The notes under the pieces: model-generated
Told to the model about the DNA's origin: nothing
Database searches by the model: none
What the model saw: only the letters and a program-made list of their open reading frames with translations
Part shown: piece by piece, positions 18,913 through 27,538 of the stretch
Numbering within the stretch: the stretch's first letter is position 1
Layout: the number at the start of each line of letters is the position of its first letter
Program-made: the position numbers and the translations under genes
Source: Lewinella sp. W8
GTDB lineage: Bacteria; Bacteroidota; Bacteroidia; Chitinophagales; Saprospiraceae
Reading direction: 5' to 3'
DNA: 64,000 bases
Assembly: GCF_004375085.3 (NCBI RefSeq)
Contig: NZ_SNAQ03000004.1
Coordinates: 124,001-188,000 of the forward strand

Positions 18913-21189
18913 TTACTGGTCAACGTACCAGGCGAAGGTGCGGCATTCAGCAATGGCCTTCTGGTAGAAACGAGTGCCCGCATAGTTGGTCCTGAGCAGC
19001 TGAAAATAGCGGAAGGGTCGCGTAGCCCCGGGGGGTGCGGTAGTGTAGTGCTGGTTGCGCTCCGTTTTGGCCGCAAAAAAGACGGCCTCCGCCGCGGCTT
19101 CCCGGTTAGGGGCCCGCGTAAGTGCCCGCTCGAAGTAGTAGCGGGCCCGCTCCATGTTCATGTCTTCGCGGTTGCCCAGCGGCGCTTCCGGGTGCGAAAA
19201 CACGAAGTTACCGTTCCGACGGCTCCGCTGGAGCTGTTGCATACTACTCCCCGACCGGAAGTAATCCGCCATCCTCCAGTTATAACTGAAGTAGCTCATG
19301 TTGTACAGGGCCAGACCAATATTGAAGTAGTTCCTGGCGGCCAGGGTATCGTTGGTCGTCCCCCGGGCCTCTTCCTCCAGTTCCAGCAACCGCTCCAGCA
19401 AATCGACCTTATTGTATTCCGTAGCCGTAGCGGAGGGCCGGAAATTGACCCGGTCATTGAACTGCTTAACGAAGGGAGCGTAGGTCCCGTAGGTATCTCT
19501 CCGGGCGGTGGGAACCCGCCGAAAAATCTCCAGGGCGGTTTCCCACTGCCCCTGCTGAAGGTAATAGGTTCCCAGAAGGTCGTTAATGTCATCCTCTGCA
19601 TTAGGGCCCACCCGCTCCGCCAGCAGTAAGCGATCAAAGCTATTACCCAGTATGGAGTCCGCCATACTTTCCAGCTCCTGTATCTGCGGAAGCTGGGGGT
19701 TGATCCGCAGGGCGTCAAAACCATACTGTAGAAGCGCAGCTTTCCCGGTTGCTCCCTTCTGCCGGTAAACGGCTTCCAGTTTATCGTTGACCAGCGACCG
19801 CAAATCCGGATACTGTCTCCTTAGGGAATTCTGCCGCAGTAACTGATAGTAGTAAACTTCGATGGAATCACTGATCCGGTTGAGGGCCAGGACATGGAGT
19901 ACCTCATCGAGAATATCGAGTTGCTTGACGATACTGTCGTTCTCGGTCATGACCCGAAGATCTTCGAAGGTTTCTTCCGCGTAGAAATAGTCACCGGCCA
20001 GTAACTCGACGACTCCGCGGGCGAACATCCAGAAGTCCTTATTCCCACTTTTGCCGTCCCGAATCACCTCGTTGATGAATTCCTGCAGGGCCACTACCCG
20101 GGAGGTTACCCCCCGCCGGGGGCGCCCGAACGCCTGCTCATTACGCTGACGGTAAGGGTTGAAATCCAGGCCGAGCAAGTCACGTTCCAGTTCCAGCAGC
20201 TCCCGCATCAGCAGCGGAGTCAGGGCCGCATTCTGGGGGTCATACCGGTAAATGGACCGCATCTCCTCCACCAGCTGGGCCTTGCTATTCTGGGCCCGCA
20301 GGACGTGCATCATGGCCCGCTCATGATCGCTTTCGCAAAGTAGTAAAGCATCTTTCCATTGTTGATCCGTCCGGATTCGGAAACTCAGATAGGCGCTCTC
20401 CCGCTTGCTGGGGCAACGTTCGAAGACCCGGCTGAAAAGGTAGGCCGACTGCGCATACTCTCCTTTGGCCTGAAGGGCTCCCGCCCGGTGTCCTTCAATC
20501 CAGTCATAAATGATGCTTTCCTCCGCCTCAATTTTGGGCATCAGATAATTGTACAATTCGATGACGTAATCGTATTCCTTCAGATAATGCGCCAACCGAA
20601 TAATCTGAAAGGCATAGCGCAACCGCACGTAATGGCTTTTAAGCGTTTTGAATCGATCAAGTCCGTCATCGATCAGACGCTCCATGTCTTCCCGACGGGT
20701 ATTGTCCGTGGTAAAGGCCAGGGCATCGGAGCTGACCAGTGGTTCGCAGCGTTTGGCGAAGAGCAGGTATTCCACGACCTCATCGCACTTATGCCGTAAA
20801 AGGTGCTGCGCGAAGGAGTTCGCGCGCAGGTTGGGGGGAAGGTCGGCCGTTCGTGCCTGGGGCTGCCCGATGAGTCGCAGCAGCCGCTGTAGCCGGTTTT
20901 CGGTATTCCCGTAGATCAGGTTTTGAATGTCCAGCAGGTCTACCTGTTCACAGTAGCGTTCGTGCCATTCGGCCAGATTATCTTCCAACTGAACGGCCGC
21001 TGCACTCACGGCCTCCCCCTCATAGGTATCCCCGAAAGCCAGGAAAAAGGGGGCCAGTCTGCTGTCATAATCAACCACCTTAGGGTTGAGAAACTGATAT
21101 CCGTAAAATCCAAAGTAGGGTCCGCAATCCGCCGCGGCGATTGCCGGCAACAGGAGGACGATCAGACAAATCAAGGTGCGTAAAGCCAT
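18913..21189 (-). CDS. large secreted helical-repeat protein of unknown function
   Basis: A 758-residue protein with a signal peptide (MALRTLICLIVLLLPAIAAA, cleaved before DCGPYFG; Asp before Cys argues against a lipobox). The rest is almost entirely alpha-helical with TPR/HAT-like pairs (YNYLMPKIEAEESIIYDWI, GEYAQSAYLFSRVFERCP, QGQWETALEIFRRVP, FNIGLALYNMSYFSYNW). Some segments look like canonical TPRs, but no catalytic motif is visible. Uncharacterised periplasmic proteins beginning with a CGP segment and continuing in TPR-like repeats occur in this phylum. It is convergent with gldE and divergent from the patatin-Omp85 gene. Likely periplasmic; function unknown. Confidence 0.88.
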   Translation of the reverse strand: MALRTLICLIVLLLPAIAAADCGPYFGFYGYQFLNPKVVDYDSRLAPFFLAFGDTYEGEAVSAAAVQLEDNLAEWHERYCEQVDLLDIQNLIYGNTENRLQRLLRLIGQPQARTADLPPNLRANSFAQHLLRHKCDEVVEYLLFAKRCEPLVSSDALAFTTDNTRREDMERLIDDGLDRFKTLKSHYVRLRYAFQIIRLAHYLKEYDYVIELYNYLMPKIEAEESIIYDWIEGHRAGALQAKGEYAQSAYLFSRVFERCPSKRESAYLSFRIRTDQQWKDALLLCESDHERAMMHVLRAQNSKAQLVEEMRSIYRYDPQNAALTPLLMRELLELERDLLGLDFNPYRQRNEQAFGRPRRGVTSRVVALQEFINEVIRDGKSGNKDFWMFARGVVELLAGDYFYAEETFEDLRVMTENDSIVKQLDILDEVLHVLALNRISDSIEVYYYQLLRQNSLRRQYPDLRSLVNDKLEAVYRQKGATGKAALLQYGFDALRINPQLPQIQELESMADSILGNSFDRLLLAERVGPNAEDDINDLLGTYYLQQGQWETALEIFRRVPTARRDTYGTYAPFVKQFNDRVNFRPSATATEYNKVDLLERLLELEEEARGTTNDTLAARNYFNIGLALYNMSYFSYNWRMADYFRSGSSMQQLQRSRRNGNFVFSHPEAPLGNREDMNMERARYYFERALTRAPNREAAAEAVFFAAKTERNQHYTTAPPGATRPFRYFQLLRTNYAGTRFYQKAIAECRTFAWYVDQ

Positions 21190-21260
21190 GGGTTAAAGGT
21201 AGGGGACAGGCACCCAATTTTCGCCCTCCCCGCAGACGATAATCATCGGGGCAGGCTTCC

Positions 21261-23534
21261 ATGCGAAACCCTAAAGCTGATTGCCCTAATTTTACCGGCC
21301 AACCCGCCATAACAACATTGACCTTGCGCACGCTCACCGTACTATTCATCCTCCTTTTCTCCCTATCCCTTTCCGCCCAGGAAGAAGACCTGAAAGTGGG
21401 CCTCGTACTCAGTGGAGGTGGAGCTCGCGGCTACGCCCACATCGGTGCCCTTCAGGTACTGGAGGAAGCGGGCGTCCGGGTTGACTACATCGGCGGCACC
21501 AGCATGGGGTCCATCATCGGTGGACTTTACGCTGCGGGCTACAGTGCCCACCAACTGGAAGAAATGCTCCGGTCCACCAACATCATGGAAGAACTCCAGG
21601 ATGCGGTTGGCCGGGACAACCAGAAGATTTACGACAAGCTCTACAACGATCATTATCTGGTGGACCTCTCCATGAGAGACTTCAGTCTGCAATTACCCAC
21701 GGCGCTCTCCGACGGGCAGCGGATTCACGACCTGTTCAGCCACTGGACGGCCCACGTCAACGACGTCAAGGATTTCAGCAAGCTGCCCATTCCCTACCTG
21801 GCCATTGGCACGGACATTGAAACCGGCAACGCCGTGGTGCTGGAAAGCGGAAGGCTGGCCGAAGCCATGCGGGCCAGTGCCGCCCTGCCGGGCATCATCA
21901 CCCCCTACAAAATTGACGGTATCGTCATGACGGACGGGGGCGTCTCCAACAATTATCCCGCCGAGGAGGTGAAAGCCAAGGGGATGGATTACATCATCGG
22001 CATTACCGTGGAGCAGGACCCCTATCTGGCCGAAGAGATCAACTCTCTGGACAAACTCCTGCTCCAGATCGCCTTTTTTCAGGCGACCCGGAGGAACCTG
22101 GAGCAATACGCTACGACGGATATCGACATCAAACCGGAATTGGGGGATTTTTCACAACTCAGCTTTGAAGCCATCGACGCCATCATGGAGGCCGGCCGCG
22201 CGGCCGCACGGGAACAACTCGGCACCCTGCGCGCCGTCGCCCAAAAACAAGGGGCCCCACGGCCACAACCCGACACTTCGGCGGTACAATTCCCCGAATA
22301 CCTGAACGCTCAAACCGTTAAGATCGAGGGGAACGTGGACCTCAGTCGCCGGCAAATTCTGGCCTTTTTCAACGGCAAGCTCCCCGGCCGGATCAGCTGG
22401 GAGGAGTTCCGCGAAGACCTGGTGGCCCTTTACGCCACGGGGCGTTACGCCAACATTGACTATGACTGGGAGCCCCTGCCGGGATCAAGCGACGGGGAAG
22501 TCGACCTCACGCTTCAGTTTACGCGGCGTCCGGAGTTTGGTCAGCGCCTCCGGATCGGGTTGCACTACGATCAGGAATATCGTGCCAACCTGTTGGTGGG
22601 GCTCCGGGCCAGCGACCTCATCATTGACAATACCATCGCCACCATCGACCTGATTGGCGGCAGCCGTTTCCGGTACCGCGCGGAGTTCCGGGTAGATCGC
22701 GTAGATGGCTCGGCCTTCGGAGTGCGCAGTCAACTGCACTTTGCCGACGTCGGCTTTGACATCCCCGAAACCATGGGTGGCCCGGCGGGGCTCATCATTG
22801 ACCAGCTTGACTTCCGCTTTTCCGACCTCTCCGGAGAGCTGTACTGGGATTTCCGCCAAACGGAGAACTCCTTCACGGGGGTTGCGGCCGAAATGAAGTA
22901 CTACCAGACGCTGTCTGACCAACTGGCACGGGTCGACTCCTCGAGCCTCTTTGACCTGAGTAACGAGTTCTACTTTGCTCCCCGCTTATACTTCCTCTAC
23001 GACAAGCTGAACGACAAAAACTTTCCCATGCGGGGTTTCAGCATTAACGCCGAGGCGCGGGCGATCCGTCGTTTAGAGAGCGATTCCCCCTGGGCCTACA
23101 ACGGTGACCTGGAGGCCCTCTTCCTGTTTCCCGCCGGGGCCAACACCAGCTTTGGGCTGGAGCTGGCCGCGGGGGGCTTTCTGGACGAGTCGGCCCTCCC
23201 CTTCCGGTATTACCTGGGCAGTAACAACCGGAATCTGATGAACAACTTCCGGCCATTCCCCAGTCTTGACCTGGGGGAAGCTTCCGGCAATTTCCTGCTC
23301 CTGGGAGAGCTCTTCCTGCGCCTGCACCTGGGTGGAGGGCACCACTTTACCCTGGGCGGCCGGGGGGCACGCCTGGGTAAAGATGAAGACCTGCCCAGCT
23401 CCGTGAGCCGCGCCTGGCTCGGCGCCGGACGCTTCACCTACGGGCTCGACTCCCCACTGGGGCCCGTGGAGTTGACCTACGCCCACGGAAACACCGGGGG
23501 GCAGCTGTACTTTAACCTGGGCTACTGGTTCTGA
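21261..23534 (+). CDS. patatin-like phospholipase with POTRA and Omp85-type barrel
   Basis: A 757-residue protein of the PlpD type. The patatin domain has the oxyanion motif SGGGARGYAHIG, the nucleophile in GTSMG (Ser81) and the partner Asp in MTDGGVSNNYPA (Asp225). A POTRA-like module follows (VKIEGNVDLSRRQILAFFNGK, about residue 350), then a C-terminal outer-membrane barrel ending in the aromatic GQLYFNLGYWF. It should be a two-partner-like protein whose lipase domain is delivered to or through the outer membrane. The given start is ATG 21261; a TTG at 21318 would give a more compact signal peptide (TLRTLTVLFILLFSLSLSAQ) and may be the true start. Confidence 0.9.
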   Translation: MRNPKADCPNFTGQPAITTLTLRTLTVLFILLFSLSLSAQEEDLKVGLVLSGGGARGYAHIGALQVLEEAGVRVDYIGGTSMGSIIGGLYAAGYSAHQLEEMLRSTNIMEELQDAVGRDNQKIYDKLYNDHYLVDLSMRDFSLQLPTALSDGQRIHDLFSHWTAHVNDVKDFSKLPIPYLAIGTDIETGNAVVLESGRLAEAMRASAALPGIITPYKIDGIVMTDGGVSNNYPAEEVKAKGMDYIIGITVEQDPYLAEEINSLDKLLLQIAFFQATRRNLEQYATTDIDIKPELGDFSQLSFEAIDAIMEAGRAAAREQLGTLRAVAQKQGAPRPQPDTSAVQFPEYLNAQTVKIEGNVDLSRRQILAFFNGKLPGRISWEEFREDLVALYATGRYANIDYDWEPLPGSSDGEVDLTLQFTRRPEFGQRLRIGLHYDQEYRANLLVGLRASDLIIDNTIATIDLIGGSRFRYRAEFRVDRVDGSAFGVRSQLHFADVGFDIPETMGGPAGLIIDQLDFRFSDLSGELYWDFRQTENSFTGVAAEMKYYQTLSDQLARVDSSSLFDLSNEFYFAPRLYFLYDKLNDKNFPMRGFSINAEARAIRRLESDSPWAYNGDLEALFLFPAGANTSFGLELAAGGFLDESALPFRYYLGSNNRNLMNNFRPFPSLDLGEASGNFLLLGELFLRLHLGGGHHFTLGGRGARLGKDEDLPSSVSRAWLGAGRFTYGLDSPLGPVELTYAHGNTGGQLYFNLGYWF

Positions 23535-23555
23535 CCCGCCTCCGGCGGGGGAACC

Positions 23556-23882
23556 TTACTCATTCTCTCCGGCGCGGATAAATCCGATCATCCGCCGACT
23601 GTTCCAGGAAGCTTCGCTCCCGGCACCGACGTCTACCTGTAGCCACTTGGCGTAGTTGCGGGGAAAGATCACGTCCTTGAAGGAGGCTTTGGCGCCGTTG
23701 ATCACCCGAATGGCGGGAAGGCAGCCTTCACAGATAATCTTAAAGCCGTTTCCTTCGTAATTCGTGTCTTCAGAAATGACCAGGGTTTCGGATAGCACCA
23801 GGTCTTCGGTGAGCGTCACCGTAGTTTGCCCGTAGGCGGCCACTCCTCCCAACAGGAAGAGGGCGGTAAAGAGAGTTTTCAT
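23556..23882 (-). CDS. small secreted protein of unknown function
   Basis: A 108-residue protein with a clear signal peptide (MKTLFTALFLLGGVAAYG, cleaved before QTTVT). The mature part has short alternating hydrophobic strands (VTLTEDLVLSETLVISEDT, GNGFKIICEGCLPAIRVING), reminiscent of one or two rungs of a right-handed beta-helix, but it is too short for a complete fold of that kind. It has a CEGC pair. No family is recognised. It is convergent with the patatin gene and preceded by a non-coding region of about 450 bp. Confidence 0.7.
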   Translation of the reverse strand: MKTLFTALFLLGGVAAYGQTTVTLTEDLVLSETLVISEDTNYEGNGFKIICEGCLPAIRVINGAKASFKDVIFPRNYAKWLQVDVGAGSEASWNSRRMIGFIRAGENE

Positions 23883-24339
23883 GTTGTTGCGTAGTGTTAT
23901 TCAAAAAGCGAATGGAAGCAAGCTTCCACTTTAGTTTTGGGAAATATGAGATGACAATGCGGACACTACGCCGTAAGACAGTTACTCCTGCAGACGAAAA
24001 AACCTAAAGACCGTCACTGGGTAGTGACGACCATTTGATGATGGGCCAACTTATTTCTGGAAAGTACCTGCCTCAGAAAATCGAACAGGTGAAATGAGAA
24101 CCCATATCAAACTTGTATAGGTTTCTTCATGGAGCAGTCCAAAAGTAAGTTGAAGACATGGTCTACACAAGGAGCAATACGTTAAACCCCGACCCAGGGC
24201 GGATGAATACCGCGGAGAAAGGGGATGGCCGGAGAAAAAAGATGGTTAAATAATCACCCCACGGGAAGCATTCCCGCAGGGAACGACCAGTTTTTGTCCA
24301 GAGACCGTACTTTTAGGCCTCCAAAAGTGCAGGCTACCT
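23883..24339. other. 457-bp intergenic region with small hairpins
   Basis: No credible gene. Short perfect stems occur at 23913-23928 (TGGAAGC/GCTTCCA), 24012-24029 (CGTCACT/AGTGACG) and 24264-24276 (GGGAA/TTCCC). Base composition is lower in GC than the flanking genes. Nothing matches an RNA family I recognise; it should hold promoters for the two divergent genes. Confidence 0.5.
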
Positions 24340-25452
24340 ATGTTGAACCTCCCCTTACTGAAGGCCATTTGCGAAGCGCCGGGTGTTTCCGGCTTTGAGC
24401 GCAGAATTCGTGATCTCGTACTCCGGGAAGTACGTCCACTGGCCGATGAGGTTTCGGTGGACAACATGGGCAACGTCATTGCCGTCATGAAGGGTAAGCA
24501 GCCCAAGCGCGTCATGGTGGCTGCGCACATGGACGAAATCGGTTTCATCGTCAACCACATTGACGAGAAGGGCTTTCTCCGTTTCCTCCCGCTGGGAGGA
24601 TTCGACCCCAAGACGCTGACCGCTCAACGGGTGATCGTGCATGGGCGTCGGGACCTGATTGGGGTACTGGGGTGCAAGCCCATCCACATCATGAAGCCGG
24701 AGGAACGCAAGCAGGTCGTTCCCCTCAACGAATATTTCGTTGATCTCGGCCTGCCCCGGTCGGAAGTCGAAAAACTGGTGGCCGTGGGAGACCCCATCAC
24801 CCGGGAACGGGAGATGATTGAGATCGGGCACTGCGTGACGAGTAAATCCCTCGACAACCGCATTTCGGTCTTCATCCTCCTGGAGACCATGCGTAAGTTG
24901 AAAGAGCAGGAGCTCCCCTACGATCTCTACGCCACCTTCACGGTGCAGGAAGAGGTGGGCCTGCGGGGCGCCATGGGCAGCGTGGGCCACATCGACCCCG
25001 ATTTTGGTTTCGGCCTGGACGTCACCATCGCCTACGACGTGCCCGGATCCAGCGCCCACGAGTCCGTCACCAACCTCGGCGAAGGGGCGGCCATCAAGGT
25101 GCTGGACGGCAGCGTCATTTCCGACTACCGGATGGTCAATTACCTCAAGGAGGTAGCGGCCAAGGAAAACATTAAGACCCAGCTGGAATTGTTGCCCGCC
25201 GGAGGAACGGACACCGCCGCGCTGCAGCGCTATGGTCAGAAGGGCGCGATCGCAGGTGCCATATCGATTCCGTTGCGCAATATGCACCAGAGCACGGAGA
25301 TGGCCCACCAGCAGGACGTGGCAAACTGCATCGACCTGCTCAGTGCGGGAATCGCCCAGCTGGGCAGCTACGACTGGGATTTTGCCCGGCCGCACGGGCA
25401 GGGCCCGCACCCCGATGCCGGTTCCGCTCCGGGGGAATTTGACTGGATGTAA
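24340..25452 (+). CDS. M42-family metallo-aminopeptidase
   Basis: A 370-residue cytoplasmic dinuclear metallopeptidase of the FrvX/glutamyl-aminopeptidase/TET group. The metal and catalytic segments are in order: AAHMDEIGF (His63), SKSLDNRIS, VQEEVGLRGA (catalytic Glu and metal Glu), GLDVTIAYD, and the final His in NMHQSTEMAHQQD. Family members form large tetrahedral oligomers that trim peptides. The start ATG follows the non-coding region and gives the normal family N-terminus (LLKAICEAPGVSGFE). A short extra tail (RPHGQGPHPDAGSAPGEFDW) extends beyond the conserved domain. Confidence 0.94.
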   Translation: MLNLPLLKAICEAPGVSGFERRIRDLVLREVRPLADEVSVDNMGNVIAVMKGKQPKRVMVAAHMDEIGFIVNHIDEKGFLRFLPLGGFDPKTLTAQRVIVHGRRDLIGVLGCKPIHIMKPEERKQVVPLNEYFVDLGLPRSEVEKLVAVGDPITREREMIEIGHCVTSKSLDNRISVFILLETMRKLKEQELPYDLYATFTVQEEVGLRGAMGSVGHIDPDFGFGLDVTIAYDVPGSSAHESVTNLGEGAAIKVLDGSVISDYRMVNYLKEVAAKENIKTQLELLPAGGTDTAALQRYGQKGAIAGAISIPLRNMHQSTEMAHQQDVANCIDLLSAGIAQLGSYDWDFARPHGQGPHPDAGSAPGEFDWM

Positions 25453-25594
25453 TCGGTCACACTACGGGAAAATCATGCTCGCCTGGGAGGCTTCTCCCCG
25501 GCTACTTTCGGACCTTCCTGGCCCTTCCGGATGGTCACGGCACCCGCTCCGTCAAAAAAAAATGAATACCTTTCAAGGGAAACCCAACCTACCC

Positions 25595-26716
25595 ATGAAA
25601 GCGCTTTTGTTTTTTACCCTCCTGTTCTCTGCCGCGGCCCTTCCGGGTCAGATTAAGGGCCTGTTCGCCCACAATGCCCGGGCCTTCAATTTTGGTCTGG
25701 GGGAAGAAAAATCGGCGGCCATCAACGCCGGCGACCTCGACGGTGACGGAGACCAGGACGTGGTCGTTACCAACGGGCGCCACTGGCCCGGACAGAACGA
25801 AATTTACCTGAACGCCGGTAACGGGCGGTTTCGGGTTTCCTATGATCTCGGGATATACTCCTCCACCAGCTACGCCGCCAAACTGAGTGACTTTGACGGC
25901 GACGGCGACCTAGACATCGCCGTGGGCAACGACACGGCGCCCAACCGCCTGTTCCGCAATAACGGTAGCGGACAATTTGAGGAATACGGCACCTTTGGCG
26001 CGCCGTATTCCAACACCCGCAACCTCACCCTGGGGGACGTTGACGGGGACGGAGACACGGACATCATCGTCTGTAACCGCTTCTTTGAGAATGAAATCTG
26101 CCTGAACGACGGCGCGGGGAACTTTGAGGACGTCCGCTACTTCGGGGAAAAGAATGATGCCACCCTACAGATCATCTGCTACGACGTGGACCAGGACGGC
26201 GACGTGGACCTCATTGTGGGGAACCGCAACCAACAACAGAATTATATCTACCTGAACGAGGGGATGGAATTCGGCAAGAAGATTCCCTTCGGCTCCGGTG
26301 ACGACGACACCCGCTCAATTGCCGTAGCGGACCTCAACGGAGACGGTTATCCGGACATCATTACGGGCAACTTATCGAGCCGCAACCAGATTTGTTTCGG
26401 AGGGCCTAACCTGAGCTTCCAGCGAGTCATCGATCTCGGCACCTCCCGTCGCAACACCTACAGCCTGGACGTGGGTGACTTTGATCTGGACGGAGACGTG
26501 GACATCGTCGTCGGCAATTCCCGGCGTCCCAACCTGCTGTACGTCAATTCGGGAAATGGCGTCCTTTTCGAAGAAAAAAAGCTCAGTAAGCAGAAGCTCG
26601 ACACCTACAACATTCAGTTCGCCCACCTGAACAAGGATCAGTATCTGGACATCATCGAGGCCAATTCGGATGCGGTGAATTACTACTATTTGAACCTGGT
26701 TGGGCGCCGGAACTAA
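25595..26716 (+). CDS. secreted FG-GAP/VCBS beta-propeller protein
   Basis: A 373-residue exported protein: signal peptide MKALLFFTLLFSAAALPG, cleaved before QIKG, then seven calcium-loop repeats at roughly 45-50 residue spacing (DLDGDGDQD, DFDGDGDLD, DVDGDGDTD, DVDQDGDVD, DLNGDGYPD, DFDLDGDVD, HLNKDQYLD). Seven FG-GAP repeats make one complete seven-bladed propeller like integrin alpha heads. The last loop is degenerate. Such proteins usually bind surfaces or glycans. ATG 25562 (MNTFQGKPNLP) is also in frame; the signal peptide favours 25595. No T9SS sorting domain is seen, so export may end in the periplasm. Confidence 0.88.
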   Translation: MKALLFFTLLFSAAALPGQIKGLFAHNARAFNFGLGEEKSAAINAGDLDGDGDQDVVVTNGRHWPGQNEIYLNAGNGRFRVSYDLGIYSSTSYAAKLSDFDGDGDLDIAVGNDTAPNRLFRNNGSGQFEEYGTFGAPYSNTRNLTLGDVDGDGDTDIIVCNRFFENEICLNDGAGNFEDVRYFGEKNDATLQIICYDVDQDGDVDLIVGNRNQQQNYIYLNEGMEFGKKIPFGSGDDDTRSIAVADLNGDGYPDIITGNLSSRNQICFGGPNLSFQRVIDLGTSRRNTYSLDVGDFDLDGDVDIVVGNSRRPNLLYVNSGNGVLFEEKKLSKQKLDTYNIQFAHLNKDQYLDIIEANSDAVNYYYLNLVGRRN

Positions 26717-26728
26717 GCCTCAGCAACA

Positions 26729-26962
26729 ATGAACTTCCCGAAGACGCCATTCCATATAGCTTGGGTAGTGACCACAATACTGGTCATGATCGGACTTTTT
26801 CAAAGCCTCCCCGCCACGAAAAGAATTATCGGTAGCCACGGCGAGGGGTTCGAAACCTCCGTGACAATTTCTCCCTACCTGATCGTGGGGTTGGTGTTGT
26901 TCCTGATCTTACTGTTTCTGGACCGTAACCTCTACCGCGACAAAAACACTAGCCAGCGGTAG
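26729..26962 (+). CDS. small two-helix membrane protein
   Basis: 77 residues with two hydrophobic segments (AWVVTTILVMIGLFQSL and PYLIVGLVLFLILLFL), a short loop between them and a charged tail (DRNLYRDKNTSQR). No family is recognised. It starts 12 bp after the propeller gene on the same strand, so co-transcription is likely. Its 3' end overlaps the convergent mscL gene by 14 bp. Confidence 0.6.
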   Translation: MNFPKTPFHIAWVVTTILVMIGLFQSLPATKRIIGSHGEGFETSVTISPYLIVGLVLFLILLFLDRNLYRDKNTSQR

Positions 26963-27395
26963 CTTCCCCACCGTTCATCTTCTTCATTTCATCCCGAATT
27001 TCGGACAACAGCTGAATGTCCTTCGGGGTGGGTACTTCCTTGTTTCCTTCATCCTCAGCCTTATCCTTGAGGCTGTTGATAAACCGGATGACCACAAAGA
27101 GCGTAAAGGCGACCAGGAAGAAATCAATCATGGCTTCCAGCAGGTAGCCAAAGCCGATAACGACTCCCGGGTCCGTCACCGTGCCGTCCTCCGCCACCAC
27201 GGGGGCTTTGATCACCCATTCCCACTGAGACATTTCCGTCCCGGAGGTGAGAAAGCCCAGAGGAGGCGTAATGATCTTTTTTACGAGGACATCAATGATC
27301 TTATTAAACGATGCCCCGATGATGACGCCGATGGCAAGGTCGATCATGTTACCCTTGACGGCAAACTTTTTGAATTCCTGAAAGAGATTCTTCAT
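26949..27395 (-). CDS. mscL: large-conductance mechanosensitive channel MscL
   Basis: A 148-residue inner-membrane channel that opens under extreme turgor. The N-terminal amphipathic helix (MKNLFQEFKKFAVKGNMIDLA) leads into TM1 (AIGVIIGASFNKIIDVLV). After the periplasmic loop comes TM2 (DFFLVAFTLFVVIRFIN), then the cytoplasmic helix (LSEIRDEMKKM). The N-x-x-D-LA-GVIIG core is the family signature. It is slightly longer than the E. coli protein because of the periplasmic loop and the linker before the last helix. Six copies of a heptamer directly abut its start codon. Confidence 0.96.
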   Translation of the reverse strand: MKNLFQEFKKFAVKGNMIDLAIGVIIGASFNKIIDVLVKKIITPPLGFLTSGTEMSQWEWVIKAPVVAEDGTVTDPGVVIGFGYLLEAMIDFFLVAFTLFVVIRFINSLKDKAEDEGNKEVPTPKDIQLLSEIRDEMKKMNGGEATAG

Positions 27396-27437
27396 GCTGG
27401 TTGCTGGTTGCTGGTTGCTGGTTGCTGGTTGCTGGTT
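27396..27437 (-). repeat. heptamer tandem repeat (AACCAGC)6 abutting the mscL start codon
   Basis: Six perfect copies of GCTGGTT on the plus strand (27396-27437) read as AACCAGC on the mscL strand. The last base of the array is immediately followed by the ATG. The repeat therefore makes up the translation-initiation region, and a copy-number change would alter leader length by 7-base steps. Confidence 0.9.
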
Positions 27438-27524
27438 AAGCTATGTTTTTATGCGTTGTTCCCAAATTTTGGTAACGTACTCTGGGAACCGCACTCTCCC
27501 CGGGTAGGTTCTGCCATGAGGCGC

Positions 27525-27532
27525 TATCTTTG
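27525..27532 (+). promoter_or_regulatory. -7 element (TATCTTTG), near-leaderless
   Basis: An exact TAnnTTTG match ending six bases before ATG 27539. The expected transcription start would fall at or just before the start codon, giving little or no 5' leader. Confidence 0.6.
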
Positions 27533-27538
27533 CCGGCC

